A stretch of DNA of 64,000 nt from Paraburkholderia polaris (GCF_012927345.1 NZ_JABBGJ010000024.1:80004-144003); one strand, 5' to 3'; counted from the stretch's first letter, positions 16,307-24,359 are shown. Notes: a model not told the origin generated them from the letters alone. Numbers and translations: made by a program.

Positions 16307-16575
16307 GCGCGGGGCTTATTTCCTGCCGTTGCCGATGCATCAATGCGCGTAGGTCGTCCTCCGCCCTCCGCGATACTCAATGCGCGGGGCTCACTCCCCG
16401 CCGTTGCTGACGGTTCAATGCGCGTGGGTCCGTCCTCCGCCCTCCGCGATACGCAAGGCGCGGGGGCTCATTCCCCGCCGTTGGTCACGCTTCAATGCGC
16501 GTGGTCGTGCTCCGCCTTCCGCGATACTTAAGGCGCGTGGTTCATTCCGCGCCGTCCGCCACGCTCGAAAGCGGC
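16307..16575 (-). repeat. Tandem repeat of about 75 bp, four units, overlapping the 3' end of the MFS gene
   Basis: Units begin with GCGCG at 16307, 16382, 16458 and 16533, giving lengths of 75, 76 and 75 bp. The conserved parts are the GCGCGGGG(C)TCA start, the block CGCCGTTG, TCAATGCGCGTGG and TCCGCGATAC. The fourth, partial unit lies across the stop codon of the MFS gene (16542-16544). Each intergenic unit has a stop triplet on the minus strand at the equivalent place (16468, 16391, 16316). The array therefore looks like a triplication of the gene's last bases plus its downstream flank. Confidence 0.8.
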
Positions 16576-18017
16576 GTGGCGACATTCTCAAGCGACTTGC
16601 GCTCTGCATCTATGCCCCAGATCGCGGCGATCGCTGCAGCGGCGAGCATCAGCCCCGAGCCGACCAGATAGCCCAAAAACACTTCGCTGCGCTGATGCGT
16701 GTCGATCAGACGGCCGAAGAACGCCGGGCCGATGATGCCGCCCAGCGCTGTGCCGAACGCGTAGAACACCGCGATCGCCAGCGCGCGGATTTCCAGCGGA
16801 AACGATTCGCTGACTGTCAGATACGCCGAACTCGCCGCTGCCGAGGCGAAGAAGAAGACCACCATCCACGCGATCGTCTGCGTTATGACGGTGAGCATCT
16901 GCTGCTCGAACAGGTAGCCGCTTAGTGTCAGCAGGATGCCGGACAGAGCGTAAGTCGTGGCGATCATCTTGCGTCGCCCGATGACGTCGAAGAGCCGGCC
17001 GAGCACCAGCGGTCCAAGAAAGTTGCCAAGCGCGAACGGCAACAGATACCAGCCGATATGGTCGCCGGGCACCTGGTAGAAATCGGTCAGCACTAGCGCA
17101 TAGGTGAAAAAGATCGCGTTGTAGAAGAACGCCTGCGCGGTCATCAACGACAGGCCGACCAGCGCGCGTCGCCGGTGCACGTTGAACAGCGTGTGAAACA
17201 CCTCGCGCAGCGGCGTATGGTCGCGCGCTCGCAGTCTTAGCCGCGTGAGGTCATCGTCGGCGAGTGCATGGCCTGCGTCGCGAAAGCGAGTTTCGATACC
17301 GTCGACGATCGAGCGCGCGTCGCGTTCGCCGCCGTGCGTAAGCAACCAGCGCGGACTTTCGGGCACCCAGATGCGCATCGGTAAAATCGCTAGTGCCAGC
17401 ACCGCGCCGATGAAGAAACAGGCGCGCCAGCCCCAGTCCCCCGGCAGCAGATTCGGATCGAGGAGGATCAGCGAGCCCGCCGCGCCGAGTCCCGCGCCGA
17501 CCCAGAAGGTGCCGTTGATGCCGAGATCGGTCCAGCCTCGCACCCGCGCGGGCGTGAATTCCTGGATCGTCGAATTGATCGCCGTATATTCGCCGCCGAT
17601 GCCTGCGCCGGTGAGAAAGCGAAACAGCAGAAAGCTGGCGAGATTCCACGAAAAAGCGGTCGCCGCGGTGGCGGCCAGATACAACGCGAGCGTGATGAAA
17701 AACAGCTTGCGACGGCCGAGCCGGTCGGTCAGCCAGCCGAAGCCGAGCGCGCCGAGCACGGCGCCGGCAATGTAGGCGCTGCCGGCGAGTCCCACGTCGG
17801 CGTTGGTAAAGCGCAAGGATGGGCTAGACTTCAACGCACTTGCGACAGCGCCCGCCAGCGTGACTTCGAGACCGTCCAGCAGCCACGTCACGCCTAGCGC
17901 GACGACGATCAGCGAATGAAAGCGTCCCCACGGCAAACGGTCGAGCCGCGAGGGCAGGTCGGTTTCAATGACGGCGGCTTTTTTCTCGTGGACAACGGCG
18001 GTAGGCGGCGCGCTCAT
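16542..18017 (-). CDS. MFS transporter (sugar/AAHS-porter type)
   Basis: Major facilitator of 491 residues with 12 predicted membrane segments. Helices 1-4 contain LDGLEVTLAGAV and the motif A loop GWLTDRLGRRK, and GIGGEYTAINSTI resembles the SP/AAHS families that move sugars or aromatic and short-chain acids. The mid-loop between helices 6 and 7 is long (about 60 residues). The second-half motif A is GRLFDVIGRRK. ATG 18017 has an AGGAG site; the open frame continues 64 codons upstream without family similarity. Its last codons lie inside a 75-bp tandem repeat, so the C-terminal tail may vary between strains. The substrate is unknown. Confidence 0.88.
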   Translation of the reverse strand: MSAPPTAVVHEKKAAVIETDLPSRLDRLPWGRFHSLIVVALGVTWLLDGLEVTLAGAVASALKSSPSLRFTNADVGLAGSAYIAGAVLGALGFGWLTDRLGRRKLFFITLALYLAATAATAFSWNLASFLLFRFLTGAGIGGEYTAINSTIQEFTPARVRGWTDLGINGTFWVGAGLGAAGSLILLDPNLLPGDWGWRACFFIGAVLALAILPMRIWVPESPRWLLTHGGERDARSIVDGIETRFRDAGHALADDDLTRLRLRARDHTPLREVFHTLFNVHRRRALVGLSLMTAQAFFYNAIFFTYALVLTDFYQVPGDHIGWYLLPFALGNFLGPLVLGRLFDVIGRRKMIATTYALSGILLTLSGYLFEQQMLTVITQTIAWMVVFFFASAAASSAYLTVSESFPLEIRALAIAVFYAFGTALGGIIGPAFFGRLIDTHQRSEVFLGYLVGSGLMLAAAAIAAIWGIDAERKSLENVATPLSSVADGAE

Positions 18018-18207
18018 TGCTGCTAGTCTCCTGATTACCGAAAATTGGCGGCGTATCCTGTCGAATTCAGCAATTTTTGTTCCGTCGGGCGGATTTGGGA
18101 CATTGTTGCGGGCGTCACGGAAAGCGTCAGTTGATGCTGATTGGGCTTTCGTGATACAAAGCCGCTCCCCTTTCTGTCCGCGCCAGCCGTGAGCGGCGAT
18201 TCCTGCC

Positions 18208-19458
18208 ATGAACTATTGCGCGATTGACTTCGGTACTTCCAATTCGGCCGTGGCCGTCCCCGACGGCGCTGCGCTTAGGCTTGCGCCGGTCGAGGGCGCC
18301 TATACCACGCTACCGACCGCCGTCTTTTTCAACACCGACGAAAACACCCGCGAGTTCGGGCGCGCGGCGCTGGCTGCGTACATCGACGGTTTCGACGGCC
18401 GTTTGATGCGCTCGATGAAAAGTATTCTCGGCTCGCCGCTCGCCGAGAATTCGACCGATCTCGGCGATGGCTCGGCGATCAAATACACGGACATCATCGC
18501 GATTTTCGTCGACCACCTGAAGCGCTCGGCCGAGAAGAGCGCCGGCGGTCCGATCAGCCGCGCTGTGCTGGGCCGCCCGGTATTCTTCGTCGACGATGAT
18601 CCGCGCGCGGACCAGATGGCGCAGCAGCAGCTCGAAGCGGCGGCGCGTTCAGTCGGATTGCGGGAGATTCACTTTCAGTATGAGCCGATCGCGGCCGCGT
18701 TCGACTACGAATCGCATCTGACGGAAGAGGGACTCGTGCTGGTGGCCGACATCGGCGGCGGTACGTCGGACTTTTCGCTGGTGCGGGTGGGGCCGGAGCG
18801 GATGACGCGCGTCGAGCGTAAAGACGACGTGCTGGCTCACCACGGTGTGCACGTTGCGGGCACGGATTTCGACCGCCGCGTCGAACTAGTGACGATCCTG
18901 CGCGAACTCGGCTATCAGACGCTCGACCCCGAGGGCCGTGAGATTCCGAACCGCATCTATTTCGACCTGGCGACCTGGCACCTGATCAACACCGTCTACG
19001 CACCGAAGCGCGTCAGCGAACTCGCGCTCATGCGGCATCTGTTTATCCAGAGCAAACATCACGACCGCCTGATGCGCGTTGTGGAGCGCCGCTTGGGGCA
19101 TGCATTGGCTGCGCATGCGGAAGAAGCGAAGATCGGCGTGGCGGCGGGCGGCGAGACCGTGATCGACCTCGACGAGGTGGAAGACGACCTGCGCCTCGCA
19201 TTCGACGAAGCGCAACTCATCAAGGCCGGTCAGGACGAGACGCAACGTATCGTGCAAGCGGCGCGCGACACGGTGCAGGCAGCCGGTGTGGCTCCGCGCG
19301 ACGTCAACGCGATTTACTTCACAGGTGGCTCGACCGGTTTGGCGTTTCTATCGGGTGCATTGGCGGCGGCATTTCCCGATGCCAAAGCGGTATTCGGCGA
19401 TCGTCTTGCCAGCGTCGCGACAGGTCTCGGTATTCACGCGCGGCGTCTGTTCGGATAA
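18208..19458 (+). CDS. Hsp70-like ATPase lacking a substrate-binding domain (YegD-like)
   Basis: A 416-residue protein with the actin/Hsp70 nucleotide-binding fold. Phosphate-1 motif IDFGTSNSAVAV (6-17), phosphate-2 motif ADIGGGTSDFS (180-190) and the adenosine motif FTGGSTGL near residue 370 are present. The length accounts only for the ATPase domain; there is no beta-sandwich substrate-binding domain, lid or EEVD tail, as in E. coli YegD. No DnaJ or GrpE gene is nearby. Its client and role are unknown. It is convergent with cspA across a strong terminator. Confidence 0.88.
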   Translation: MNYCAIDFGTSNSAVAVPDGAALRLAPVEGAYTTLPTAVFFNTDENTREFGRAALAAYIDGFDGRLMRSMKSILGSPLAENSTDLGDGSAIKYTDIIAIFVDHLKRSAEKSAGGPISRAVLGRPVFFVDDDPRADQMAQQQLEAAARSVGLREIHFQYEPIAAAFDYESHLTEEGLVLVADIGGGTSDFSLVRVGPERMTRVERKDDVLAHHGVHVAGTDFDRRVELVTILRELGYQTLDPEGREIPNRIYFDLATWHLINTVYAPKRVSELALMRHLFIQSKHHDRLMRVVERRLGHALAAHAEEAKIGVAAGGETVIDLDEVEDDLRLAFDEAQLIKAGQDETQRIVQAARDTVQAAGVAPRDVNAIYFTGGSTGLAFLSGALAAAFPDAKAVFGDRLASVATGLGIHARRLFG

Positions 19459-19516
19459 CCAAACTTATCAAATGCATACTGCGAAGATAATCGCCGCATA
19501 CAGTTGCGACGGATAT

Positions 19517-19545
19517 AAAAAAACCCCGCCGAGGCGGGGTTTTTT
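19517..19545. terminator. Bidirectional terminator between the Hsp70-like gene and cspA
   Basis: GC core stem CCCCGC/GCGGGG with a CGAG tetraloop, flanked by seven A on the left and six T on the right. It suits both convergent transcripts. Confidence 0.9.
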
Positions 19546-19569
19546 GCGTCCAGAAGGAAGCGTGCTTGC

Positions 19570-19773
19570 TTACGCCGGCTTGATGTTAGCAGCTTGCTTG
19601 CCCTTCGGGCCCGTCTTCACTTCAAACGTAACCTTTTGGTTTTCTTGCAGCGTCTTGAAGCCTTCCGTGCGGATTTCCGAGAAATGCGCGAACAGATCTT
19701 CGCCACCGCCGTCCGGCGTGATGAAGCCAAAGCCCTTTGCGTCATTGAACCACTTGACGGTACCGGTTTCCAT
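19570..19773 (-). CDS. cspA: Cold-shock protein CspA family
   Basis: A 67-residue single-domain nucleic-acid-binding protein that melts RNA structure at low temperature or during growth shifts. The RNA-binding motifs are intact: KGFGFI (RNP1) and DLFAHF (RNP2). The N-terminus METGTVKWFNDAKGFG is typical. An AGGA site lies about 10 nt before the start. A good promoter at 19923-19951 implies a leader of about 140 nt, the usual length for thermosensing cspA leaders. Whether the paralogue is cold-induced or constitutive cannot be told. Confidence 0.95.
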   Translation of the reverse strand: METGTVKWFNDAKGFGFITPDGGGEDLFAHFSEIRTEGFKTLQENQKVTFEVKTGPKGKQAANIKPA

Positions 19774-19922
19774 ATTACTTGTTCCTAAAGATGGTAAATA
19801 AGGCCGAAGCCCAATGGGTGCGCATGAAAATCAAGGAAGGGGGTAATGGGACCAACCGGAGTACCGTTGATGGGCGAACTACGAAAGACCAATTCACTCG
19901 CCGCTTGAAATCCTGCCCGAAC

Positions 19923-19951
19923 GTTATACGGCGATTTCGGGCGAAGGTCAA
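19923..19951 (-). promoter_or_regulatory. cspA promoter
   Basis: On the minus strand TTGACC (19951-19946) and TATAAC (19928-19923) are 17 bp apart. Transcription from about 19916 would give a 5' untranslated region of roughly 143 nt. Confidence 0.7.
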
Positions 19952-20067
19952 CACTCTCATCCCAATTTTACAAAAATTTGATGGATTGGCGTAAAAATTG
20001 CTTACAAACCTTGCTATTCGCTCAAAAATTTTGCTAGGGAGAACCCTTAGTTCCGCTGCATCGCGGG

Positions 20068-20107
20068 GGTGCAACCGTTAAACTACGCGCCGCGCGTCGG
20101 TTGCACC
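20068..20107 (+). promoter_or_regulatory. Long inverted repeat, possible operator for the permease gene
   Basis: Perfect 10-bp arms GGTGCAACCG (20068-20077) and CGGTTGCACC (20098-20107) are separated by 20 bp. A TAAACT in the spacer (20079-20084) could be a -10 box. The geometry would suit a dimeric regulator or a hairpin at the start of the permease transcript. Confidence 0.45.
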
Positions 20108-20202
20108 TGATTTCGACCGCCGCGCCCGGATGTGCGTCACCTCGTTTCCAACGCCACAAGCGCTGTCACGCGGTGCCGACATGGTTCTGATGCAATCTGC
20201 AC

Positions 20203-20343
20203 GGGACCGGAGCAAGTGCTAAAGCACGTAACTCTGGTCGACATACGGTGTATGGGACCAGAGTAAATGCTTTGCATGGGGCCAGAGTAAGCGCTAAAGC
20301 GCTAACTCTGGCCGACAGCTAAAGCGCTAACTCTGGTCGACAC
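20203..20343 (+). promoter_or_regulatory. Repeated-hairpin leader upstream of the APC permease
   Basis: The core GACC(A/G)GAG...CTCTGG(T/C)C(GACA) recurs. Hairpin 1: GACCGGAG (20205-20212) pairs with CTCTGGTC (20232-20239) around an inner stem GTGCT/AGCAC. Hairpin 2: GCCAGAGT (20281-20288) pairs with ACTCTGGC (20305-20312), inner stem AGCGCT/AGCGCT, loop AA. An outer GACCAGAG (20255-20262) can pair with CTCTGGTC at 20331-20338, enclosing hairpin 2. The last unit ends 5 nt before the AGGAG ribosome-binding site. This looks like a cis-acting RNA element; I cannot match it to a known riboswitch class. Confidence 0.6.
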
Positions 20344-20353
20344 AGGAGAAGAT

Positions 20354-21949
20354 GTGAAAAGTTCTATACAACGGAACATCGGGCCGGTCGCACTGCTGCT
20401 GACCGGCTTGGGTTCGATCATCGGATCGGGCTGGCTGTTCGGCGCGTGGAAGGCTGCAAAGATTGCTGGGCCGGCTTCCATTTGTGCATGGATCATCGGC
20501 GCGGTCGTGATTCTGGCGATCGCACTGACTTACGCTGAACTCGGCGCGATGTTCCCGGAGTCTGGCGGCATGGTGCGTTACGCACGCTATTCGCACGGCG
20601 CGCTGGTGGGCTTCATCAGTGCGTGGGCCAACTGGATCGCCATTGTCTCGGTGATTCCAATCGAGGCTGAAGCATCCATTCAATATATGAGTACCTGGCC
20701 GTATCCATGGGCGCATGCGCTATTCGTGGACGGGTCATTAACCACCAACGGCCTATTACTGTCCGCAGCCTTGGTAATCATTTACTTCCTGCTGAACTAC
20801 TGGGGCGTGAAACTGTTCGCGCGCGCTAATTCGGCGATCACGGTCTTCAAGTTCCTGATTCCGGGTGCGACGATCCTCGGCTTGATGCTGACGGGCTTCC
20901 ACAAGGAAAACTTCGGCGAAGTGAGTACCTTTGCGCCGTACGGCTGGTCGGCTGTGCTGACGGCGGTATCGACGAGCGGTATCGTGTTCGCCTTCAACGG
21001 TTTCCAGAGTCCGATCAACCTCGCGGGTGAAGCGCGCAATCCGGCCAAGAGCGTGCCGTTCGCGGTGATCGGCTCGATCCTGCTGGCGCTGGTGATCTAC
21101 GTGCTGCTGCAGATCGCGTATATCGGCGCGGTGAGCCCCGGCGACGTGATGAAGGGCTGGAGTCACTTCAACTTCGCTTCGCCGTTCGCCGAACTGGCGA
21201 TTGCGCTGAACCTGAACTGGCTGGCTATCCTGCTGTACGTCGACGCGTTCGTCAGCCCGAGCGGCACCGGCACGACCTACATGGCGACCACCACGCGCAT
21301 GATCTACGCAATGGAGCGCAACAACACGATGCCGAAGATGTTCGGCAACGTGCACCCGTTCTACGGCGTGCCGCGTCAGGCGATGTGGTTCAACCTGCTG
21401 GTTTCGTTCATTTTCCTGTTCTTCTTCCGTGGCTGGAGTTCGTTGGCGGCAGTGATCTCGGTCGCGACCGTGATTTCGTACCTGACTGGCCCGATCAGCC
21501 TGATGGCGCTGCGCCGCGCGGCGACGGATCTGGAGCGCCCGCTGCACATTGTGGGCATGAAGATCATTGCGCCGTTCGCTTTCGTGTGTGCGTCGCTGAT
21601 CCTGTACTGGGCGAAGTGGCCGCTGACCGGCGAAATCATTCTGTTGATGGTCGTCGCGCTGCCGGTCTACTTCTACTTCCAGGCGAAGTCGGGTTTCAGC
21701 GGCTGGGGGCGTGACCTGAAGGCTGCATGGTGGCTCGTGGCCTACCTGCCGGTGATGGCGATTCTGTCGCTGATCGGCAGCAAGGAGTTCGGTGGCCGCG
21801 GCGTTCTGCCCTACGGCTGGGACATGTTGGTGGTGGCCTTGTTCTCGCTGGTGTTCTACTTCTGGGGCGTAAATAGCGGCTACCGTTCGGAATACCTCGA
21901 AGAGCGTCAGACGCACGACGAAGTGCTCGAAGGTATGGGCGCACATTAA
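20354..21949 (+). CDS. APC family amino acid/polyamine permease
   Basis: Secondary transporter of 531 residues with about 12-13 hydrophobic segments. The first helix carries the substrate-binding glycine-rich break GLGSIIGSGWLFG, and helix 6 has FAFNGFQSPINLAGEARNP, the APC signature around the unwound segment. The start is GTG at 20354, five bases after AGGAG. The substrate is not evident; relatives move amino acids, amines or aspartate-type acids. A long structured leader suggests control at the RNA level. The gene ends before a strong terminator at 22039. Confidence 0.92.
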   Translation: MKSSIQRNIGPVALLLTGLGSIIGSGWLFGAWKAAKIAGPASICAWIIGAVVILAIALTYAELGAMFPESGGMVRYARYSHGALVGFISAWANWIAIVSVIPIEAEASIQYMSTWPYPWAHALFVDGSLTTNGLLLSAALVIIYFLLNYWGVKLFARANSAITVFKFLIPGATILGLMLTGFHKENFGEVSTFAPYGWSAVLTAVSTSGIVFAFNGFQSPINLAGEARNPAKSVPFAVIGSILLALVIYVLLQIAYIGAVSPGDVMKGWSHFNFASPFAELAIALNLNWLAILLYVDAFVSPSGTGTTYMATTTRMIYAMERNNTMPKMFGNVHPFYGVPRQAMWFNLLVSFIFLFFFRGWSSLAAVISVATVISYLTGPISLMALRRAATDLERPLHIVGMKIIAPFAFVCASLILYWAKWPLTGEIILLMVVALPVYFYFQAKSGFSGWGRDLKAAWWLVAYLPVMAILSLIGSKEFGGRGVLPYGWDMLVVALFSLVFYFWGVNSGYRSEYLEERQTHDEVLEGMGAH

Positions 21950-21971
21950 ATTGCTGCGCTGAGTCTTGCGT

Positions 21972-22019
21972 CGGATCGCCGGATCGCCGGACCGCCGGAC
22001 CGCCGGGTCGCCGGATCGT
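21972..22019. repeat. 8-bp tandem repeat (six units)
   Basis: Six units of the pattern CGG(A/G)(T/C)CGC run without gaps between the permease stop and the terminator. Such a short repeat is prone to slippage. No function is evident. Confidence 0.8.
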
Positions 22020-22038
22020 CATGGTCCGGGACATCACG

Positions 22039-22075
22039 AAAAAAGCCCGCCTGACTTGCTCAGGCGGGCTTTTTT
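22039..22075 (+). terminator. Rho-independent terminator after the APC permease
   Basis: Perfect 10-bp GC-rich stem (22045-22054 with 22060-22069), loop CTTGC, flanked by A6 and T6. It also works for the opposite strand. Confidence 0.92.
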
Positions 22076-22138
22076 GTTTGCGGCGCTTCGACCGTGGTTT
22101 GGCGCTTAGATCGCGTGGCGCTAGTGTTGCGTAGACGT

Positions 22139-22192
22139 GGCGTTGGCGTTGGCGTTGGCGTTGACGTTGACCTTGACGTTGACCTTGACGTT
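22139..22192 (-). repeat. Hexanucleotide tandem repeat right after the dioxygenase stop codon
   Basis: Nine hexamer units (four GGCGTT, then alternating GACGTT and GACCTT on the + strand) end 3 bp from the minus-strand stop codon at 22196-22198. Read past the stop in frame, they give alternating Asn-Val-Lys-Val and Asn-Ala units for about 18 codons before TAG. Confidence 0.8.
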
Positions 22193-22195
22193 GAA

Positions 22196-22981
22196 TCAGG
22201 CGGTGCCGAACACGTAATTCGTCATGGCGAGCGAGCGCTGATAGGTTCCGAGCGACTGGATCGCCAGCGAATAATCGTCGTCCGCCGCACCCAGTGCCGC
22301 AAATACGGGCAGCAGGTGCTCGTCGGTCGGATGCATCAACACCGCGTGTGGTGCCTGACGGCGGTAGTCGAGTACCGCGTCGATGTCGTGCGCGGCGAGC
22401 CTGGCCTCGAACCAGTCGGTGAATTCGGCCACGCGCGGATCGGCGTCTTCCGGGCGCGCGGAAAAGTCGGCAGCGCGCAGGTTGTGCGTGATCTGGCCTG
22501 AGCCGATCACCATGACGCCGTCGTCTTTCAGCGAGCGTAGCGCGCGACCCACTCGGAAGTGATGGGCGGCGTCCATGTGCGGCTGGATCGACAACTGTGC
22601 GACCGGCACGTCGGCTTCCGGGAACATCAGCAGCATCGGCACCCACGCGCCGTGATCGAGCCCATGCGGCTCGGCGGTGGTGAGGATGCCGTGTTCGCCG
22701 AGCAGCACAGCGGCACGGCGCGCCACATCGTGCGCGCCCGGGGCCGGATATTGAATCTCATACAACTGACGCGGGAAGCCGTAGAAATCGTGGATGGTTT
22801 CCGGCGCGGTGGATGTGCTCGCCACCGGCTGCGCCGTGCCCCAATGGGCCGACAGCATCAGCACGGCCTCAGGGCGCGGCAATTGCGCCGACAGCACGCC
22901 GAATTCGGCGGACGGCAGGGACGGGTCGATCGGCAGCGTAGGCGCGCCGTGGGAGAGGAAAAGCGACGGTAAGCGATTCAT
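22196..22981 (-). CDS. ygiD: LigB/YgiD-type extradiol dioxygenase
   Basis: A 261-residue class III extradiol ring-cleavage dioxygenase family member, similar to 4,5-DOPA dioxygenase YgiD. Candidate metal ligands are in SHGAPTL (about 9-15), LSAHWGT (about 44-50) and HGLDHGAW; the catalytic-site His of MHPTDEHLLP lies in the C-terminal third. The native substrate in bacteria is not established. The open frame runs 21 codons further upstream, but ATG 22981 yields the family N-terminus. A hexamer repeat begins right after the stop codon. Confidence 0.9.
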   Translation of the reverse strand: MNRLPSLFLSHGAPTLPIDPSLPSAEFGVLSAQLPRPEAVLMLSAHWGTAQPVASTSTAPETIHDFYGFPRQLYEIQYPAPGAHDVARRAAVLLGEHGILTTAEPHGLDHGAWVPMLLMFPEADVPVAQLSIQPHMDAAHHFRVGRALRSLKDDGVMVIGSGQITHNLRAADFSARPEDADPRVAEFTDWFEARLAAHDIDAVLDYRRQAPHAVLMHPTDEHLLPVFAALGAADDDYSLAIQSLGTYQRSLAMTNYVFGTA

Positions 22982-23287
22982 GGCAGCAACGCCGCCGCGG
23001 GAACGCGGCGCGAAAGTGGGGTTGCTATCAATATAGGTGCGCACCGACGTTTGATAAACGGGTGAAAACGGAATTGATTGTGTCGCCGGTGTTGTTAATT
23101 GGAGCGGTCTCGATGGCTCCCGGCGCTCTTGGCCGGCTGGATTTTCCCCAAGAGTGCCAGTCCGGGTCTTTCTGGCTGATCAAGGCACGCGGCCGCGACG
23201 ACACGGACCGCGTCTAACGTGGCAAAGCACGGAGAGGAACGCCTTGGGCTGGGCACCGTACAGCGCATCGGCATGCGGCCGCGTGCG
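22982..23287. other. Gap between dioxygenase and ubiX genes, no gene seen
   Basis: In these 306 bases no frame has convincing codon use and no RNA gene is recognised. The dioxygenase promoter should be at the left end. Nothing that clearly terminates ubiX is visible. Confidence 0.45.
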
Positions 23288-23884
23288 CTATTCCTGGTCG
23301 CGTAGTCCTTGCCACGCCGGCGACATAGCCGGCCCCAAAGCGAAGAGATCCAACACACGCGCCACCGTGTGATCGACCATTTCGTCGATCGTCGCGGGCT
23401 GGTTATAGAAAGCAGGCAAGGGCGGAAAGATTACGCCGCCCATTTCGGTGACGGCCGTCATGTTGCGCAGGTGCGCGAGATTGAACGGCGTTTCGCGCAC
23501 GAGGAGTACGAGCCGACGGCGTTCTTTAAGCGTGACGTCGGCGGCACGGGTGATCAGGTTGTCGGAAAAACCATGTGCGACGCTTGCCAGCGTCTTCATC
23601 GAGCAGGGGGCGACCACCATGCCGTCGGTGGCAAACGAGCCGGACGCGATGCTTGCGCCGACGTCGCGCACCGAATGGACGACATCCGCGAGCGGATGCA
23701 CGTCTTCTTTGCTCAACTGGAGTTCGTGCTGGATATTAAGCCAGCCCGCGCTCGAAATCAGGAGATGGCTCTCGACGCCGCCGAGCCTGCGCAACGTCTC
23801 GAGCAACCGGATGCCGTAGATCGCGCCGGTCGCGCCGGTGATCGCAACGATCAGCCGGCGTGGCGCCGCAGCGCGTGTTTCCAT
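23288..23884 (-). CDS. ubiX: Flavin prenyltransferase UbiX
   Basis: UbiX makes the prenylated FMN cofactor used by UbiD-type decarboxylases in ubiquinone synthesis. At 198 residues it is full length. The N-terminal flavin phosphate loop AITGATGAIYG is intact, and the later segments SGSFATDGMVVAPCSMKTLASVA and RETPFNLAHLRNM match the FMN and dimethylallyl-phosphate binding sites. ATG 23884 is chosen over a TTG at 23914. No ubiD is in the window. It lies just downstream of grxD on the same strand. Confidence 0.94.
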   Translation of the reverse strand: METRAAAPRRLIVAITGATGAIYGIRLLETLRRLGGVESHLLISSAGWLNIQHELQLSKEDVHPLADVVHSVRDVGASIASGSFATDGMVVAPCSMKTLASVAHGFSDNLITRAADVTLKERRRLVLLVRETPFNLAHLRNMTAVTEMGGVIFPPLPAFYNQPATIDEMVDHTVARVLDLFALGPAMSPAWQGLRDQE

Positions 23885-23933
23885 GGCTCGCGGCGCCTTT
23901 TCGGAGGGCAACAAACGTTCGGACGGCGGACGT

Positions 23934-24245
23934 TCAGGCCGCGGCGAACAGTTGCTGCAGTTCGCCCGATTCGTACATTTCCATCATGATGTCCGAGCCG
24001 CCGACGAATTCGCCCTTCACGTACAGCTGCGGAATGGTCGGCCAGTTCGAGAACTGCTTGATGCCCTGGCGGACTTCGTCGTCTTCGAGTACGTTGACCG
24101 TTTTGATTTCGTTGACGCCGCACGCCTTCAGGATCTGGATGGCGCGGCCGGAAAAGCCGCACATCGGGAACTGAGCGGTGCCCTTCATGAAGAGTACGAC
24201 GTTGTTTTCGTCGACGATTTGCTTGATGCGTTGTTGCGTATCCAT
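23934..24245 (-). CDS. grxD: Monothiol glutaredoxin (CGFS type)
   Basis: A 103-residue Grx4-like protein that binds and transfers [2Fe-2S] clusters, often with a BolA partner. The active-site CGFS motif is at residues 29-32 (FPMCGFSGRA), and the glutathione-binding TIPQLYVKGEFVGGSD follows. The upstream extension of the frame to 24332 is not family-like. It lies downstream of prmC on the same strand with a 114-bp gap. Confidence 0.96.
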   Translation of the reverse strand: MDTQQRIKQIVDENNVVLFMKGTAQFPMCGFSGRAIQILKACGVNEIKTVNVLEDDEVRQGIKQFSNWPTIPQLYVKGEFVGGSDIMMEMYESGELQQLFAAA

Positions 24246-24359
24246 GACTGACCTTGCGGTTCCGTTATGTGTAGGGAATAGGCTGAAATGATAGCGGATT
24301 TCGGTACAGCCGGCCGAGGACCGCTTCGTCACCTCGGCGATTGAGGCTATCCATCGAGG

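Larger units (their letters stand above)
19774..20353. other. Divergent cspA/permease regulatory region (580 bp)
   Basis: No protein gene is supported. From left to right it holds the cspA leader (19774 to about 19916), the cspA promoter (19923-19951, minus), an AT-rich stretch, a 10-bp inverted repeat (20068-20107), about 95 nt with nothing recognised, and a run of related hairpins (20203-20343) that ends just before the permease ribosome-binding site. Confidence 0.7.

Noticed and set aside
16307..16575. CRISPR array
   Set aside because: Units are contiguous 75-bp tandem copies with no unique spacers and no cas genes nearby.
20203..20343. Mobile element terminal repeats
   Set aside because: The repeats are nested hairpins without a transposase or target-site duplication, and they abut a ribosome-binding site.
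22982..23358. Small minus-strand gene at 23095-23358
   Set aside because: It overlaps the ubiX 3' end in another frame and has Arg/Cys-rich shadow composition.
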